Source: DT-68 sp965263245 (lineage in GTDB: Bacteria > Bacillota_I > Bacilli_A > Mycoplasmatales > Metamycoplasmataceae). Taken from it: DNA of 64,000 nucleotides. The DNA is taken from contig CBDHHR010001146.1 in assembly GCA_965263245.1 (NCBI GenBank), forward strand, positions 434,001-498,000. The letters run 5' to 3'. The translations under genes and the position numbers were made by a program. Below, piece after piece: positions 45,591 through 56,238 of this stretch. Within the stretch, counting starts at the first letter, position 1, and each line of letters opens with the position of its first letter. The notes beneath the pieces are model-generated. The model worked only from the letters and a program-made list of their open reading frames with translations. It was not told the DNA's origin and made no database searches.

Positions 45591-48299
45591 ATGAAATTAT
45601 CAAAAACTAAAAAAATTATTTTATTAGGAGCATCAATTGGAGTTTTAACAACTATGATTGTCACACCAATTGTATTACTTAATACTAATAAAAATAATCA
45701 AGATGAACAAAATCAAAAAGATGTTGAAAGTGTAGTTAAAATACTTGAAGAAAAAAATCAAAACGAAAGAATATTAAAATTTTCAAGTACTTTAAGAGGT
45801 AAAATTGTTGCTAACAATCAAGAAAAAATTGTTGCAAAAATTAAGACTTTAATTGGTAAAGCAAATTTAAAAGAAGTTAAAATTGAAATTTATATGAAAA
45901 ATGATCGAGATATTTCTCCTAATTATGCAAAAATTCAAATTAAAATTTCAAAAGGAAAATATTCAAAAACAGTTGATTCTGAAAAACCTTATTTTGTTAT
46001 AAGAGAACAAAATCAGCAAGAAATCATTGCTGATGTTAATAGTGTTAAAACTGCTTTAACTAATTTAAGAACAAAAACTTTAGAACTTAAAGCTAAAGTT
46101 GATGATAAAAGTGTTAATGGTAATAAGGATGCGATTTTAAATACCCTTAAACAAATAGAAGGTTATTCAGAAATTGATTTTAAAGCAAAAGAAGTAGAAA
46201 TTAAAGTAAAAGAAAATTCTAATAACTTACCTTCAAGTGAACAAAGTCCTATAAACATTATTTTTATTCTTTCAAAAGGTACTTATAATATTGAGTTAAC
46301 TGGTTTTAGTGCCAAGCAACTTGCTCCTAACCAAGTTAATATTATTACAAGAGAACTTAATCAATTAAAATCAAGTTTAGAAAATTTAGAAACTAAAGAA
46401 GTAGAAGTTTATGCTCCGGGAATAGATAAAACAATTACTCATAATAAAGATTCAATTAAAAACGCAATTGAAAATTTAAATGGTTATAATGCAATTGATT
46501 TAAATGGAGCTTCTTTAGAAGTTAAAAATTCTAGTGATAATTTACCAAAAAATGATCAACCAGCAACTAGTATTATTTTAATTCTTTCCAAAAATAATGT
46601 TGATGTTGAAGTTCAAGGTTTTAGTGCAAAACAATCTTTAACTATAACGCCTCAAGATAAAATAAACCAAATTAAAGAAAAAATCATTGATAAAGACATT
46701 TTAATTGCTCCTAATGTTTTAACCCAAAACCAAAACGAAATTCAAAGTGCAATTAAAAATCAACTTCAAAAAGAAAACCCTTTTTTAAATAATGATGATC
46801 TTTCAAAGATTAGTACTAGTCTTTCAACTTTAGATATGGGAGTTAAAACTCAAATTACTCTTATTATTACTATTGACTCTACAACTTCAACATTAATAAT
46901 TGATGTTGAAAAAGCTAATTTATTAAAAGGTTCAAGTATTATTGAAGGTTCTTATGGAACAATTTTTCAAGATGAATTTAAAAATCTTTGATCAATGAGT
47001 CATTCAATAACTAAAGAAGTTAATAAAGTTCAAAAAACTATTCATACAAAACTCCAAGTTCTTAAATCAAATCAAAATGGAGATGGTTATGTAAATTCTT
47101 GAACAAATGATAATAGTGAAAATGGTGAACCATTATTAAAAGGTTCAAATATTGTCAATGGTCGTGGTGGAACAATTTTTCAAGATGAATTTAAAAACCT
47201 TTGAACAATGGGAAAAGATCAAAAATTCCAAGTTCTTAAAGCAAATAATGTTAAAAATGGATATGTAAATACTGGCTGAATTAGTGCTAATAGTGGATTA
47301 ACAAGAAATTCAAATATTAATGATGGTGCCGGCGGAGTAATTTTTCAAGATGAATTTAAAAACCTTTGATCTATAGGAAATGGAACAAGTCTCCAAGTTC
47401 TTGAAAGAAACCAGAACGGTGATGGATATGATGAAGACGCTGGTTGAACTAGTGCTAATAGCGGATTAACAAGAAATTCAAATATTAATGATGGTGATGG
47501 CGTAGTAATTTTTCAAGATGAATTTAAAAACCTTTGAGCAATGTCAAATTCAAAACTTCAAGTTCTTGAAGCAAACCAAAACGGTGATGGTTATGTAAAT
47601 ACAGGTTGAACTAGTGCTAATAGTGGATTAACAAAAGGTTCGAATATTATTAATGGTGCAGATGGAGTAATTTTCCAAGATGAATTTAAAAACCTTTGAG
47701 CAATGGGACTTGGAACAAGTCTCCAAGTTCTTGAAACAAACCAAAACGGTGATGGTTATGTAAATACAGGTTGAACTAATGATAGAAATAGCGGATTAAC
47801 AAATGGTTCAGAGATTTCTGTTGGTTCTTATGGAACAATTTTCCAAGATGATTTCAAAAACCTTTGAGCAATGTCAAATTCAAAACTTCAAGTTCTTAAA
47901 GCAAACCAAAACGGTGATGGTTATATAAATACAGGTTGAACTAATGATAATTCAAGTAGTGGTGATAATTTATTAAAAAATTCAAATATTGTTAATGGTT
48001 CATTTGGAAAAATTTTCCAAGATGAATTTAAAAACCTTTGAATAGGTGGTAATTTAGAAAGACTCCAAGTTCTTAAAGCAAACCAAAACGGCAATGGTTA
48101 TATAAATACAGGTTGAACTAATGCTAGAAATAGTGGATTAACAAATGGTTCAAATATTACTAAATTTGCAACTGGAACAATTTTTCAAGATAAATTTAAT
48201 AATCTTTGAACAATGGGATACGAAACAAATCTCCAAGTTCTTAAAGTAAATCAAAATGGTGATAATTATGTAAATTCATGACAAAAAGCTAGTGATTAA
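45591..48299 (+). CDS. Mvsp-like surface protein, long type with C-terminal W-rich repeats (902 residues)
   Basis: The anchor (residues about 8-28) is followed by four ~95-residue modules. The second and third end GFSAKQ; the fourth contains NEIQSAIKNQL, similar to the last module of the 15-19 kb protein. From residue about 445 come eight tandem repeats of about 55-60 residues, each with IFQDEFKNLWxMG, LQVLxxNQNGDGY and GWTxANSGL. The invariant Trp residues are TGA, so standard-code translation stops at 46991. The protein ends at TAA 48297. The repeats might fold as blades of a beta-propeller or as a solenoid; that is speculation. Probable exposed adhesin or antigen. Confidence 0.87.
46925..48290 (+). 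repeat. eight tandem W-rich repeats in the long surface gene
   Basis: Units of about 165-195 bp carry the segment encoding FQDEFKNLW (variants FQDDFKNLW, FQDKFNNLW). The first starts near 46925 and the last ends near 48290. Insertions of a few codons vary the loop between NLWxMG and LQVL. All stay in frame. Confidence 0.88.
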
Positions 48300-48341
48300 T
48301 TTTTTTATTATTTATTTACATTGATTATTATTTTTTTAGTT

Positions 48342-48446
48342 TAAAAAAATCTTAAAGTCTTTAAAATTAGCTTTTTAGCTTACTAAATAAGCTTTTTTTT
48401 TTTTTTGCAAAGAACAATTTTATAATTCAAAATATAAAGGAAAATT
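48342..48446 (+). promoter_or_regulatory. surface-gene promoter cassette, copy 3 (T14)
   Basis: T tract 48393-48406, preceded by an AGCTTA-CTAAA-TAAGCT hairpin, and TATAAT 48421-48426. Confidence 0.85.
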
Positions 48447-49517
48447 ATGAAATTAACAAAAACTAAAAAAATACTTTTATTAGGAACAACATTAGCAATA
48501 TTAACTACTTCCATAGCAGTTCCAATTGTTATTCTTAATAAAGATGAAAAAAATGAAGAAAATGATGTAGAAAAATTATTTAAAATTCTAAAAACAAAAA
48601 CAAATGGAGAAAAAGTTATTGAACTATCAAATAGTGCTAATGGTAAAATCATTGCTGATAATCAAGAAAAAATTGTTGAAAAAATTAAAACTTTAATTGG
48701 GAAAACAAATTTAAAAGAAGTAAAAATTGAAATTTTAATGAAAAAAGATATTAATGTTTCTAATACACCACAAAAAATTATTATTAAACTAACCAAAGAT
48801 GAAGTTTCAAAAAAAATTGAAGGTTTTTCAGTTAAAAAACAATCAATCATTGATGTTAATAAAGATATAGCAGCAATAAAAAATATTCTTGATGCTAAAA
48901 GTGGAAAAGATTTAATAATTAATCTTCCAAGTAGTTCAACCGGAAACATTATTGAAAATAGAATTAATAAAATTGCAATTATCAAAATAATAATAATGTT
49001 AATTGATCCTTCAAATAAAAGTGGTGAAGGTAATCATCCAAGCTTAAGAGGAACATCAATACAAGTCTCAATAACTAGAGATGCTCCAATTTCAACAACT
49101 CCTCAAAATATTATTGTAAAAATTAGTAAAACTGGTGGAGCAACCCTTAGCACAACAAAAACTTTTCAAGTAAAAAGAGAATCTACTCCAGATGAAGATA
49201 TAATAGCAATTAAAGAAATTCTTGATTCTAAAACTGGTCAAGATTTAGTAATTACACTTCCAAGTGATTCAAGCGGACTTACTAATAAACTTACTAATAA
49301 AATTGCAATTGAAAAAAAATTAAGAATATTAATTGATCCTTCAAACACTAATGCGGATCCTAATCATCCGAGTCTAAAAGGAACAATTATAGGAATTTCT
49401 GTGCTTAATAATAAAAAAGCAATTTCAACAATTCCTCAAAACATTATTGTAGCAATTTTTAAACCTGGAGGAAAATCCCTTTTAACAACAAAAACTTTCC
49501 AAGTAAAAAAAGCTTAA
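48447..49517 (+). CDS. Mvsp-like surface protein, short type (356 residues)
   Basis: Same plan as the gene at 44206: MKLTKTKKILLLGTTLAILT anchor without lipobox, then three modules of about 105 residues. The third keeps SLKGTIIGISVLNN and ends ETKTFQVKKA-like (TTKTFQVKKA). It contains no TGA codon, so it is the only array gene fully readable in the standard code. Function unknown; by paralogy a surface antigen. Confidence 0.85.
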   Translation: MKLTKTKKILLLGTTLAILTTSIAVPIVILNKDEKNEENDVEKLFKILKTKTNGEKVIELSNSANGKIIADNQEKIVEKIKTLIGKTNLKEVKIEILMKKDINVSNTPQKIIIKLTKDEVSKKIEGFSVKKQSIIDVNKDIAAIKNILDAKSGKDLIINLPSSSTGNIIENRINKIAIIKIIIMLIDPSNKSGEGNHPSLRGTSIQVSITRDAPISTTPQNIIVKISKTGGATLSTTKTFQVKRESTPDEDIIAIKEILDSKTGQDLVITLPSDSSGLTNKLTNKIAIEKKLRILIDPSNTNADPNHPSLKGTIIGISVLNNKKAISTIPQNIIVAIFKPGGKSLLTTKTFQVKKA

Positions 49518-49640
49518 ATAACAACATCATTAGTTATATTATTTGTATTTTCTTTTTTTATAACAAAAATGCCCTTTAAATAATTATTTTAATATAGTAA
49601 TTAATGATGTTTACACAAAATTTTTACACTTCTTTTAAAT

Positions 49641-50375
49641 CTATTTATTAAACTTATTTTGAGATAAACCAAGTTCTTTTTTCATTGTGGGAGTGTTCTT
49701 TATAGCAGTAATGTCTTTTTTCATAACCACAATGTCTTTTTTCATAACCACAATGTCTTTTTTCATAACCACAATGTCTTTTTTAATTTCAACAATTTCT
49801 TGTTTAATAATAATAATGTCTTTTTCAACTTTTTCTTTAAAAGGAATGAAAGTTTTTTGATTTCAATCTTTAAACCATTTGGGAACTTTATTTTCAGAAT
49901 TTTTTTCTCAATCTTTAAATCATTTAGGAACTTTATTTTCAGAATTTTTTTCTCAATCTTTAAACCATTTAGGAACTTTATTTTCAGAATTTTTTTCTCA
50001 ATCTTTAAACCATTTAGGAACTTTATTTTCAGAATTTTTTTCTCAATCTTTAAACCATTTAGGAGTTTTATTTTCAAAATTTTCATTTAATTTAGCAATT
50101 TTTTTATTGATTTTATTTTCTCAATGTTTAAATCATTTAGGAGTTTTATTTTCAAAATTTTCATTTAATCTAGCAATTTTTTTGTTGATTTTAGTTTCAA
50201 ATTCTTTAAATCACTTAGGAGGTTTTGACACATCTTCCTCTTTTCCTTTAAATTTGCCTTCAACTATTATTTTAACATCATCATCTTTTTCATGTTCTAG
50301 TTTGTTGACTGAAACAATTCTGTTTTTTGAATTTCTTCATATTTTAATTAGTTTACTAAAGTTAATTATAAACAT
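49641..50375 (-). CDS. coiled-coil repeat protein (KWFKDW repeats), inverted in the array
   Basis: This 244-residue gene is invisible without TGA as Trp, since each repeat contains TGA. The ATG ending at 50375 has AAAGGAG eight nt upstream; the stop is TAG at 49643-49641. The order is an N-terminal unique part (MFIINFSKLIKIWRNSKNRI), two 26-residue units (NKKIARLNENFENKTPKWFK), four 15-residue units (KWFKDWEKNSENKVP) and a coiled-coil of 7-residue units (VVMKKDI three times). It has no hydrophobic anchor, so it is probably cytoplasmic, and it is very acidic/basic and hydrophilic. The heptad part recalls DUF16-type coiled-coil proteins of M. pneumoniae. Its role in the surface array is unknown. 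Confidence 0.75.
49721..49783 (-). repeat. 21-bp tandem repeat, three copies
   Basis: TCATAACCACAATGTCTTTTT begins at 49721, 49742 and 49763. Each encodes one heptad (KKDIVVM frame) of the minus-strand coiled coil. Confidence 0.85.
49863..50276 (-). repeat. 45-bp and 78-bp in-frame repeats of the coiled-coil gene
   Basis: Equivalent Trp codons lie at 49863, 49908, 49953, 49998 and 50043 (45-bp period), then 50121 and 50199 (78-bp period). The 45-bp units are nearly identical. They are coding repeats, with no intervening unique spacers. Confidence 0.88.
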
Positions 50376-50571
50376 AAAAGTTGCTCCTTTCTTTTAAAAA
50401 GATAGTAATTTTTAACATAAACTTACTTATGTAAAAACTTTTCTTCTACTAACATATAGTTAAAAATAAATAAAGTATTAAAAAATTATTAAAATATTTT
50501 TTTATTAATTAAAACGTGTTAGTTTATTCAAAAAAAGCATTTATATAAAATTCATTATTAATTTTTTAGTT

Positions 50572-50676
50572 TAAAAAAATCTTAAAATCTTTAAAATTAG
50601 GTTTTTAGCTCACTAAATGAACTTTTTTTTTTTTTTGCAAAGAACAATTTTATAATCTAAAATATAAAGGAAATTT
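50572..50676 (+). promoter_or_regulatory. surface-gene promoter cassette, copy 4 (T14)
   Basis: T tract 50623-50636 and TATAAT 50651-50656. The 300-nt gap 50376-50676 lies between divergent genes and also contains the upstream region of the coiled-coil gene. Confidence 0.85.
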
Positions 50677-51777
50677 ATGAAATTATTAAAAACTAAAAAA
50701 ATACTTTTATTAGGAACAACGTTAGCAATATTAACTATTTCCATAGTAATTCCAATTGTTCTTCTTAATAAAAATAAAAAAAGTGAAGAAAATGATGTAG
50801 AAAAATTATTTAAAATTTTACAAGCAAAAACAACTAAAGAAAAAATTATTGAACTATCAAATAATGCCAGCGGTAAAATTATTGCTAATAATCAAGATAA
50901 AATTATTGAAAAAATTAAAACTTTAATTGGTAAAACAAATTTAAAAGAAGTAAAAATTAAAATTTTAATGAAAAATGATGTTAATATTTCTACTACTTCA
51001 CAAAAAATTATCATCAAATTAACAAAAGATGAAGTTTCTAAAGAAATTGAAGATTTTTCAGTTAAAAAACAATCAATCATTGAAATTGATAAAGATATTG
51101 CATTAATAAAAAATATTCTTGATGCTAAAACTGGAGATGATTTAATAATTACTCTTCCAAGTAACTCTAGCGGAAACATTATTGGAAACGCTACCAATAA
51201 AAATGAAATTATAAAAAAATTAAGAATATTAATTGATCCTTCAAATACTAGTGGGAAAGCTAATCATTTAAGTTTAAGAGAAACATCATTAGAAGTTTCA
51301 ATGGATGTTGATGCACCAATTTCAACAACCCCTCAAAACATTATTGTATCAATTAGTAAAACTAACGGAACAACTCTTAGCACAACCAAAACTTTTCAAG
51401 TAAAAAGAGATTTTACTGCAGATGAAGATATAGCAGCAATAAAAACAATTTTTGATACTAAAATGAATAATAATGACCCTAGTTTATTAATTAAACTTCC
51501 AAGAAGTTCAACCGGAAGTATAATTAATAATCCAACTAATAAAAATGCTATTGAAAGAAAAGTAAGAATTGCAATTGATCCTTCAAATATTAGTGGCGAT
51601 CCTAATCATCCAAGTTTACGCGGAACAACAGTTACTCTTACAGGTGTAGTTACTAATTCTCGTGTAAATGATTTAATTTCTTTTAGTTTTAAATATATCA
51701 TTATAACAATTAGTAAAACTCTTGGAACTAGTGTAAATTTTAGATGATTTGTTGTTGGAAAAGATATTATAAAATAA
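50677..51777 (+). CDS. Mvsp-like surface protein, short type (366 residues)
   Basis: Anchor MKLLKTKKILLLGTTLAILT, then three modules. The first two are close to those at 44206. The third is diverged (FDTKMNNNDPSLLIKLPRSS) and the end is unique: after SFKYIIITISKTLGT it closes NFRWFVVGKDIIK instead of the usual ETFQVKKA. TGA 51745 is Trp; the stop is TAA 51775. The altered end may reflect recombination with a different 3' cassette. Surface role by paralogy. Confidence 0.84.
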
Positions 51778-51921
51778 AAAAACACAGCAATGAATTATTA
51801 AACAAGATCGATATTTAATGTCATAATAATGGAAAGTTTTTTGAAAATACTATAAAAAATAAACATTAATGTTAATAAAATTAATTTATCTAATAACTTT
51901 GTTTTGAACAATTTTTTTATT

Positions 51922-52025
51922 TTAAAAAAATCTTAAAGTCTTTAAAATAAGCTTTTTAACTTACTAAATAAGCTTTTTTTTTTTTTGCAAAGAGACATTT
52001 TATAATCTAAATTGTAAAGGAAATT
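51922..52025 (+). promoter_or_regulatory. surface-gene promoter cassette, copy 5 (T13)
   Basis: T tract 51974-51986 is 13 nt, one shorter than in the other five copies. TATAAT is at 52001-52006. Confidence 0.85.
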
Positions 52026-53081
52026 ATGAAATTATCAAAAACTAAAAAAATCATTTTATTAGGAACAACGTTAGCAATTTTAACTACTTCCATAGTTACC
52101 CCGATTGTTCTTCTTAATAAAGATGAAAACAAAATAGAAAATGATGTAGAAAAAATATTCAAAATTTTAAAAGCAAAAACAAGCAAAGAAAAAATCATTG
52201 AACTTTCAAATAATGCAAGTGGTAAAATCATTGCTGATAATCAAGATAAAATTATTGAAAAAATTAAAACTTTAATTGGTAAAGCAAATTCAAAAGAGGT
52301 AAAAATTGAAGTTTCAATGCAAGATGATGTTAATATTTCTACTACTTCACAAAAAATTATTATTAAACTAACCAAAAATGAAGTTTCAAAAAAAATTGAA
52401 GATTTTTCAGTTAAGAGACAATTAACTATTGATGAAGAAATAGCATCAATAAAGAAAATTCTTGATGTTAAAAGCGGAAATGATTTAATAATTACTCTTC
52501 CGAGTGATTCAACGGGAAACATTATTGGAAATGCTACTAATAAAGATGCAGTTGAAAAAGAATTAAGAATATTAATTGATCCTTCAAATACTAGTGGAAA
52601 AGCTAATCATTCAAGTTTAAGAGGAGTAACAATAGAAGTTTCAATGAACGCTGATGCATTAATTTCAACAACTCCTCAAAACATTATTGTATCAATTAGC
52701 AAAACAAACGGAACAACCCTTAGAACAACAAAAATATTCCAAGTAAAAAGAGAATCTACTCCGGATGAAGATATACAAGCAATAAAAGAAATTCTTGAAT
52801 CTAAAATTGGTAATGATTTAATAATCACTCTTCCAAGTGATTCAACCGGAAGGATTAATGATATTAATAACAAAAATGCAATTAAAAAAAAGTTAAGAAT
52901 ATTAGTTGATCTTTCAAATATTAGAGGAGAAATTAATCATCCAAGTTTAAGAGGAACTGATTTTAATATTAGCGCTAATGGATTAATTTCAACAATTGCT
53001 AAATATGTTGATGTATTAATTATTAAACGTCCTGGAAGAAGTGTTGAAATAGCAGAAACTTTCCAAGTAAAAAAAGCTTAA
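52026..53081 (+). CDS. Mvsp-like surface protein, short type (351 residues)
   Basis: Anchor MKLSKTKKIILLGTTLAILT, then three modules, each with LIITLPSDSTG and LRILIDPSNTSG-like cores. Its C-terminal third (NHPSLRGTDFNISANGLIST, then KYVDVLIIKRPGRS) is closest to the gene at 44206. With the following long gene it forms the second copy of the short-long pair. It has no lipobox and no TGA codon. Function unknown; probable surface protein. Confidence 0.85.
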   Translation: MKLSKTKKIILLGTTLAILTTSIVTPIVLLNKDENKIENDVEKIFKILKAKTSKEKIIELSNNASGKIIADNQDKIIEKIKTLIGKANSKEVKIEVSMQDDVNISTTSQKIIIKLTKNEVSKKIEDFSVKRQLTIDEEIASIKKILDVKSGNDLIITLPSDSTGNIIGNATNKDAVEKELRILIDPSNTSGKANHSSLRGVTIEVSMNADALISTTPQNIIVSISKTNGTTLRTTKIFQVKRESTPDEDIQAIKEILESKIGNDLIITLPSDSTGRINDINNKNAIKKKLRILVDLSNIRGEINHPSLRGTDFNISANGLISTIAKYVDVLIIKRPGRSVEIAETFQVKKA

Positions 53082-53354
53082 ATAAAAATGTAAAAAATAA
53101 AATTCTTTTTAATAGATTTTATAAATTAAACTTTAAAAAATAAAACCATAGTAAAAAAATAATGATTATTTCTATTATAAATATATGCTTTAATAGATTA
53201 GAATTTTTAAAAAAACATAATTAAATTCTTAAAATTTTGTTTTAAATTATTTAAAAATAAATTTATAAATATGGTTTAAAAAATATTTTTAAGTAAAATA
53301 AATTTCATTTTTTTAAATTTTTTTGTTGATTATATTGATTAATATTTTTTTAAC
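53082..53354 (+). other. AT-rich spacer homologous to 45259-45484
   Basis: No gene. It shares long near-identical stretches with the spacer before the first long gene, with about 40 nt extra at its start. Confidence 0.75.
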
Positions 53355-53460
53355 TAAAAAAATCTTAAAGTCTTTAAAATAAGTTTTTCAGCTTACTAAA
53401 TAAACTTTTTTTTTTTTTTGCGAGGAGACATTTTATAATTTCAAAATATAAAGGAAAAAT
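53355..53460 (+). promoter_or_regulatory. surface-gene promoter cassette, copy 6 (T14)
   Basis: T tract 53406-53419 and TATAAT 53434-53439. The segment between them is GCGAGGAGACATTT rather than GCAAAGAGACATTT. Confidence 0.85.
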
Positions 53461-56208
53461 ATGAAATTATCAAAAACAAAAAAATTTATTTTATTAGGAG
53501 CTTCAATCGGAATTTTAACAACTATGGTTGTCACGCCAATTGTATTGCTTAATAACAATGACAATCAAGATGATCAAAACCAAAAAGATGTTGAAAGTGT
53601 AATTAAAATACTTGAAGAAAAAAACCAAGATGAGAGAATATTAAAATTTGCAAGTAATTTAACAGGTAAAATTGTTGCTAATAATCAAGCAAAAATTATT
53701 GCAAAAATAAAAACTTTAATTGGTGAAAAAAACTTAAAACAAGTTAAGATTGAAATTTTAATGAAAAATGATCGAAATATTTCACCTAATTATGCAAAAA
53801 TTCAAATTAAAGTTTCAAAGGGAAAATATTCAAAAATAGTTGGTTTAGAAAAGTCTTATTTAGTGATAAGAGAACAAAACAAGCAAGAAATAATTGCTGA
53901 TGTTAATAGCGTTAAAACTGCTTTAACTAATTTAGGAACAAAAACTTTAGAACTTAAAGCTAAAGATAATGATAAAAGTATTAATGGTAATAAAGAAGGT
54001 ATTTTAAAAACACTTGAACAAGTTTCAGGTTATTTAGATATTAAATTTAAAGATGTAAAAATTAAAGTAAAAGAAAATTCTAATCAGTTACCTTTACACA
54101 ATGCAACTCCTATAAACATTGTTTTTGTTCTTTCAAAAGCTACTTATAATAGTGAGTTAACTGGTTTTAGTGCTAAGCAACTTGATAGTGATCAAGTTAA
54201 TGAAATTACAGAAGAACTTAATCAATTAAAATCAAGTTTAGAAAATTTAGAAACAAAAGAAGTAGAAGTTTATGCTCCAAGTACAAACAAAACAATTACA
54301 CATAATAAAGCTGCAATTAAAAGTGCAATTGAAAATTTAGATGGTTATGATGAAATTGATTTAAATGGAGCTTCTTTAGAAGTTAAAAATTCTGGTAATA
54401 ATTTACCAACAAACGATCAACCAGCAAGTAGCATTATTTTAATTCTTTCCAAAAATAATGTTAATGTTGAAGTTCAAGGTTTTAGTGCTAAACAATCTTT
54501 GACTATCACAACTCAAGATAAAATAAACAAAATTAAACAAAAAATAACTGATAAAGATATTTTAATTGCTCCTAATGTTTCAATCTCAAATCAAAGCGAA
54601 ATTCAAAGTGCGATTAAAAATCAACTTCAAGAAGAAAATCCTTTATTAGATAATAATGATCTTTCAAAAATTAGCACAAGTCTTACAACTTTAACTTTAG
54701 GAATTAGAACTGAAGTTGTTCTTAGTATTAGTATTGATTCTAAAACTTCAATATTAAATATTTATGTTGAAAAGGTTAATTTATTAAAAGGTTCAAACAT
54801 TACTGATGGTCAATTTGGAACAATCTTCCAAGATGAATTTAAAAATCTTTGAGCAATGGGAAATGGAACAAGACTTCAGGTTCTTAGAGCAAACTCTACT
54901 AAAGATTCATATGATGGAAGTTTAGGTTGAAGCAATACAAATAGCGGCTTAACAAAAGGTTCAAACATTACTGATGGTCAATTTGGAACAATTTTCCAAG
55001 ATGAATTTAAAAATCTTTGAGCAATGGGAAATAATACAAGTCTTCAAGTTCTTAGAGTAAATCAAAATGATGATGGTTATGATGAAACTACTGGTTGAAC
55101 TAGTGCTAATAGCGGCTTAACAAAAGGTTCAAACATTACTGATGGTTTTAAAGGAACAATTTTCCAAGATGAATTTAAAAATCTTTGAGCAATGGGAAGC
55201 GAAAAGAAACTTCAAGTTCTTAGAGCTAATTCACAAAAAGATGGTTATGATGAAAATGTTGGTTGAACTAGTGCTAATAGCGGATTAACAAAAGGTTCAA
55301 ATATTAAGAATGGTGAAAGTGGAACAATTTTCCAAGATGAATTTAAAAATCTTTGAACAATAGGAAAAAGTTATTATAACGAATCTAAAACTATTACTAT
55401 CAATTCAAAACTCCAAGTTCTTAGAGCAAATGCACAAAAAGATGGTTATGATGAAAATGTTGGTTGAACTAGTGCTAATAGTGGATTATTAAAAGGCACA
55501 AACATTGCTAACGGAGAAACAACAATTTTTCAAGATGAATTTAAAAACCTTTGAGCAATGGGAGTAACTTATCGAGATCGAAATTTTGTGGGAACAAGGG
55601 GAACAATTAAAACAAAACTCCAAGTTCTTAGAGCAAATGCACAAAAAGATGGTTATGATGAAAATGTTGGTTGAACTAGTGCTAATAGTGGATTAACAAA
55701 AAATTCAAACATTATTTTTGGTGGTTATGGAACAATTTTTCAAGATGAATTTAAAAACCTTTGAGCAATGGGAAATCAAAAGAAACTTCAAGTTCTTAGA
55801 CCAAATTCACAAAAAAATGATTATGTAACTTCTGGTTGAACTAGTGCTAATAGCGGTTTAACAAAAAATTCAAATATTAATGATGGTTTTAACGGAATTG
55901 TTTTTCAAGATAAATTTAAAAACCTTTGAACAATAGGAAAAAATTCAAAACTCCAAGTTCTTAAAGCAAATTCACAAAAAAATGGTTATGTAACTTCTGG
56001 TTGAACTAGTGCTAATGATAGCGGATTAACAAATGGTTCAAATATTCTTATTGGTAACGGAGCAACAATTTTTCAAGATGATTTTGGAAACCTTTGAGCA
56101 ATGGGTGTTTACAAAAGATTTGGATCATCAATTGTTGATCCAAAAATTCAAGTTTTAAAAGTTAACCAAAATGGTGATGGTTATGTAAATTCATGACAAA
56201 ATTATTAA
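53461..56208 (+). CDS. Mvsp-like surface protein, long type with C-terminal W-rich repeats (915 residues)
   Basis: Paralogue of the long protein at 45591, with the same plan: anchor, four modules (two ending GFSAKQ) and eight W-rich repeats from residue about 441. Repeats here read KGSNITDG-GTIFQDEFKNLWAMG-KLQVLRAN-KDGYDENVGWTSANSGL. Two carry loop insertions of 12-16 residues between NLWxxG and KLQVL (near 55360 and 55560). Trp are TGA throughout the repeats, and the stop is TAA 56206. The N-terminal modules differ more evenly from the paralogue than the spacer does. Likely a variable adhesin or antigen. Confidence 0.87.
54785..56200 (+). repeat. eight tandem W-rich repeats in the second long surface gene
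   Basis: Units of about 165-210 bp, with FQDEFKNLW-type segments near 54828, 54997, 55162, 55330, 55528, 55738, 55903 and 56068. Repeats 3-6 share an almost identical KDGYDENVGWTSANSG segment, a sign of recent unit duplication or conversion. Confidence 0.88.
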
Positions 56209-56238
56209 TAAAATATTTACAATCTTAAAGTTTTAAAT

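Noticed and set aside
49863..50276. CRISPR-like array
   Set aside because: The 45-bp and 78-bp units are contiguous with no unique spacers, are in coding frame, and no cas genes are nearby.
49800..50397. Repeat ORFs on the plus strand (HLGTLFSEFFSQSLN type) and a minus frame rich in ILKIKFLNGLKIEKK
   Set aside because: They are other-frame readings of the 45-bp repeats. Only the KWFKDW frame has a Shine-Dalgarno, a sensible start and stop, and TGA used as Trp.
44153..53419. Poly-T tracts as simple terminators
   Set aside because: A weak GCTTA-CTAAA-TAAGC hairpin precedes some tracts, but pairing is poor in copies 1, 2 and 6 while spacing to TATAAT is constant. A promoter role fits better, though termination is not excluded.
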